Shown here: positions 62,240 to 64,000 of the stretch, one piece after another
Layout: the number at the start of each line of letters is the position of its first letter
Position numbering within the stretch: the first letter of the stretch is position 1
Assembly (NCBI GenBank): GCA_963691655.1
Contig: OY829326.1
Location: forward strand, 94,667,235-94,731,234
Source: Toxonevra muliebris
Taxonomy: Eukaryota; Arthropoda; Insecta; Diptera; Pallopteridae
Reading direction: 5' to 3'
Length of the DNA stretch: 64,000 nt
Notes under the pieces: generated by a model
What the model was told of the DNA's origin: nothing
Databases searched by the model: none
The model's input: the letters and a program-made list of their open reading frames with translations, nothing else
Position numbers and translations under genes: made by a program

Positions 62240-63530
62240 TCACGAGTGGAGTGCGGGTAATGTGAATGTGATACGCCATGATGCCATCCAAGTGTATACT
62301 GATGGCTCAAAATTGGCTGGCAAAGTTGGGGGTGGAGTTCACTCTGAATGTTTCAAAGCACTTTCGATTCCCTGATCACTGCAATGTCTTCGAAGCAGAA
62401 CTGTTGGCAATCACTGAAGCCAAAAATCTGATAAGACTTAATGAGATATCCATAAGTTATTATTTCTTGCGAGTGGCAACTTCCGTTATCAATTTTATTA
62501 TCGGAATTATTGTTTCCACTAAATCGGCCGCCGATTTCGTGAACAGTGGTATGTAGACGTTTTACCATGAGTACAAAAAAAAATTTAGAAATCAGTAGTA
62601 CCTTTCAATAATACTATTCAGTGAAAATAATTGTCTTTGTTATTCTCATTTACTTCACAGTATTTTCACTCATATAGATTGTTGAAATTAGGGAATTATC
62701 ATAAAGATCACTCATGAGGAACCGTAGCTGGTTCCGAAACGATCGTCTGATCTGCTAGTTCTATGAATTTTTTGATATTCTTCTGGCATCATTGTTCATT
62801 CAAAGCCTAATAATTTTAATAATTATAAAAAATCATTTTGTTTTTTGTGTGACAAATCGTTCGACTGAAATAAACTTGTTCGTGTTTTGTGTTATCTTTT
62901 TGCAATGAATTTTTAAATTTTTTTGTTAATAAAATAACTTGTTTTTTGTAAACGAAATCATTTTCTTGTCATCAAATTTTGAATATATAAAAATTTTAAT
63001 ACGTTGATACTTTTTCTTTTTTAAGATGATACATTTGATACTTTTCTGCCTTCAGGGTGATACATTTTTTTTCAGCCAGTGGTAACACTGTTTGTGAGCC
63101 TTGGCATAGCGACAACTCTCACCAATTCATGCATCACGTGGCAATGCGGGCATACCTTTTGCCACATCCAAACTCTTCTAATCAAAAATCGCCATTTCTG
63201 TGTTGCGGAGAGCAGATGGGAAATGAAACCAATTTTCTGTATAGCTAGGCACTCATAGGCACCGAGCGCACATAATCCGGGTAATTTCTATTCTAACTAG
63301 ACACTGCCTTATTGGTAATCATGCCCGTGGATTAGTGTTTTCCTATAATGAAGAGGAAGAATAAACAATCTTCCACCTTATATATAACTGCCCAGCTCCT
63401 AGCATCACGCAGACAAAGAACTCTGGGAGAACCTTTCAACGAGAGACTTACAGAACTTGCGTCCTCTGAAATCAGAGACATACTTCGCCTAATAGAAAGC
63501 CCAAAATGGTTTGACTAGGTGGAATTAAGA
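62240..63530 (+). mobile_element. LINE tail with RNase H domain, interrupted
   Basis: 62278-62420 reads, across a frameshift, IQVYTDGSKLAGKVGGGVHS then DHCNVFEAELLAITEAK, the Asp and Glu blocks of RNase H. About 500 unrecognised bases (62570-63060) interrupt it. 63240-63520 then reads AHIIRVISILTRHCLIGNHA, then HLIYNCPAPS and SEIRDILRLIESPKWFD-like tails in broken frames. Same type of LINE as 36535. Confidence 0.75.
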
Positions 63531-63540
63531 GGTAACTACT

Positions 63541-64000
63541 CGCCCTATAGCGTTTTACAATGAACCAATAGGTATGTTAATTTTTTCTTTATGAACAGTC
63601 CCAACAACCTAACCTAGTTTACGACATCTTATTGCTTGAACAGAATAATTTAAGAAATAAATAATTCATGAAATAAATCATACACAATTTATAAAAGAGA
63701 GTAGCAATAACATTTTTTTGTGGTGTTTATTGCTTTCTAAATGGTAGATAAACCGTCAAGAATTTTCTTGAATTATTGACCAATGGTATAAGTGGATTTT
63801 CTAGTCACCTAAGGAATATTTTCTTGGTATGGTTTAGATTAGTGATGAAATGTAAGTTTAACGGATGCGGATGAGAATACGAAATGTAGAATTTCATATT
63901 ATATTTATTTCCAGATTATTTAAAAAAACATTTGAATCAATTTAGAATATAAGTACTGGTAAATTATGCAAGACGTGATAAAAAAATACCGAATCTTATT
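63541..64000. other. Right edge, LINE 3' tail and unassigned DNA
   Basis: A CAACCTAACCTAG stretch near 63605 suits the 3' end of the LINE at 62240. Beyond it nothing is recognised. Confidence 0.4.

Overview
This window is nuclear DNA of an insect, almost certainly a higher fly. A tephritid-like fruit fly fits best, but that is an inference. It is very AT-rich, its genes are split by short GT-AG introns, and it is crowded with decayed insect transposons (mariner, Tc1-like, piggyBac-like, LINEs, tRNA-derived SINEs). Two small minus-strand exons, at 27279-27092 and 22183-22045, encode the N-terminal part of flotillin-2 (Flo-2) and are recognisable almost residue for residue. No later flotillin exon is visible below 22045 and the first exon was not found above 27279. 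The whole window therefore reads as the inside of one large Flo-2 gene: intron, exon, intron, exon, then a giant intron running off the right edge.

Inside the giant intron, on the opposite strand, lies a cluster of four GMC (glucose-methanol-choline) FAD oxidoreductases. Gene A is at 39113-41059, gene B at 43097-48443, gene C at 49916-51936 and gene D at 60141-62075. I assembled each from exons and each gives an uninterrupted protein of 612-630 residues. All have the FAD-binding GxGxxG motif, both GMC signatures and the C-terminal His and Asn. A GMC cluster in a Flo-2 intron is known from other insects, so this is the conserved locus. B and D share an intron position and an N-terminal type. 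A and C resemble each other in their C-terminal halves. Between C and D sits an unrecognised two-exon gene (57724-58225) for a 121-residue protein with a signal peptide.

Region by region: 1-22044 is Flo-2 intron with piggyBac-like MITEs, a SINE, a foldback element and satellite-like repeats. 22045-27279 holds the two Flo-2 exons, a LINE remnant and T/G-rich degenerate repeats. 27280-39040 is intron with a 1.9 kb TTAA-flanked element, a 2.1 kb Tc1-like element carrying a nested SINE, a LINE tail and a deleted mariner. 39041-62076 is the GMC cluster; the second intron of gene B carries two head-to-head transposase remnants, and LINE and foldback remains lie between the genes. 62220-64000 is a LINE tail and unassigned sequence. 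No rRNA, CRISPR or genuine tRNA gene was seen. The two tRNA-like segments belong to SINEs.
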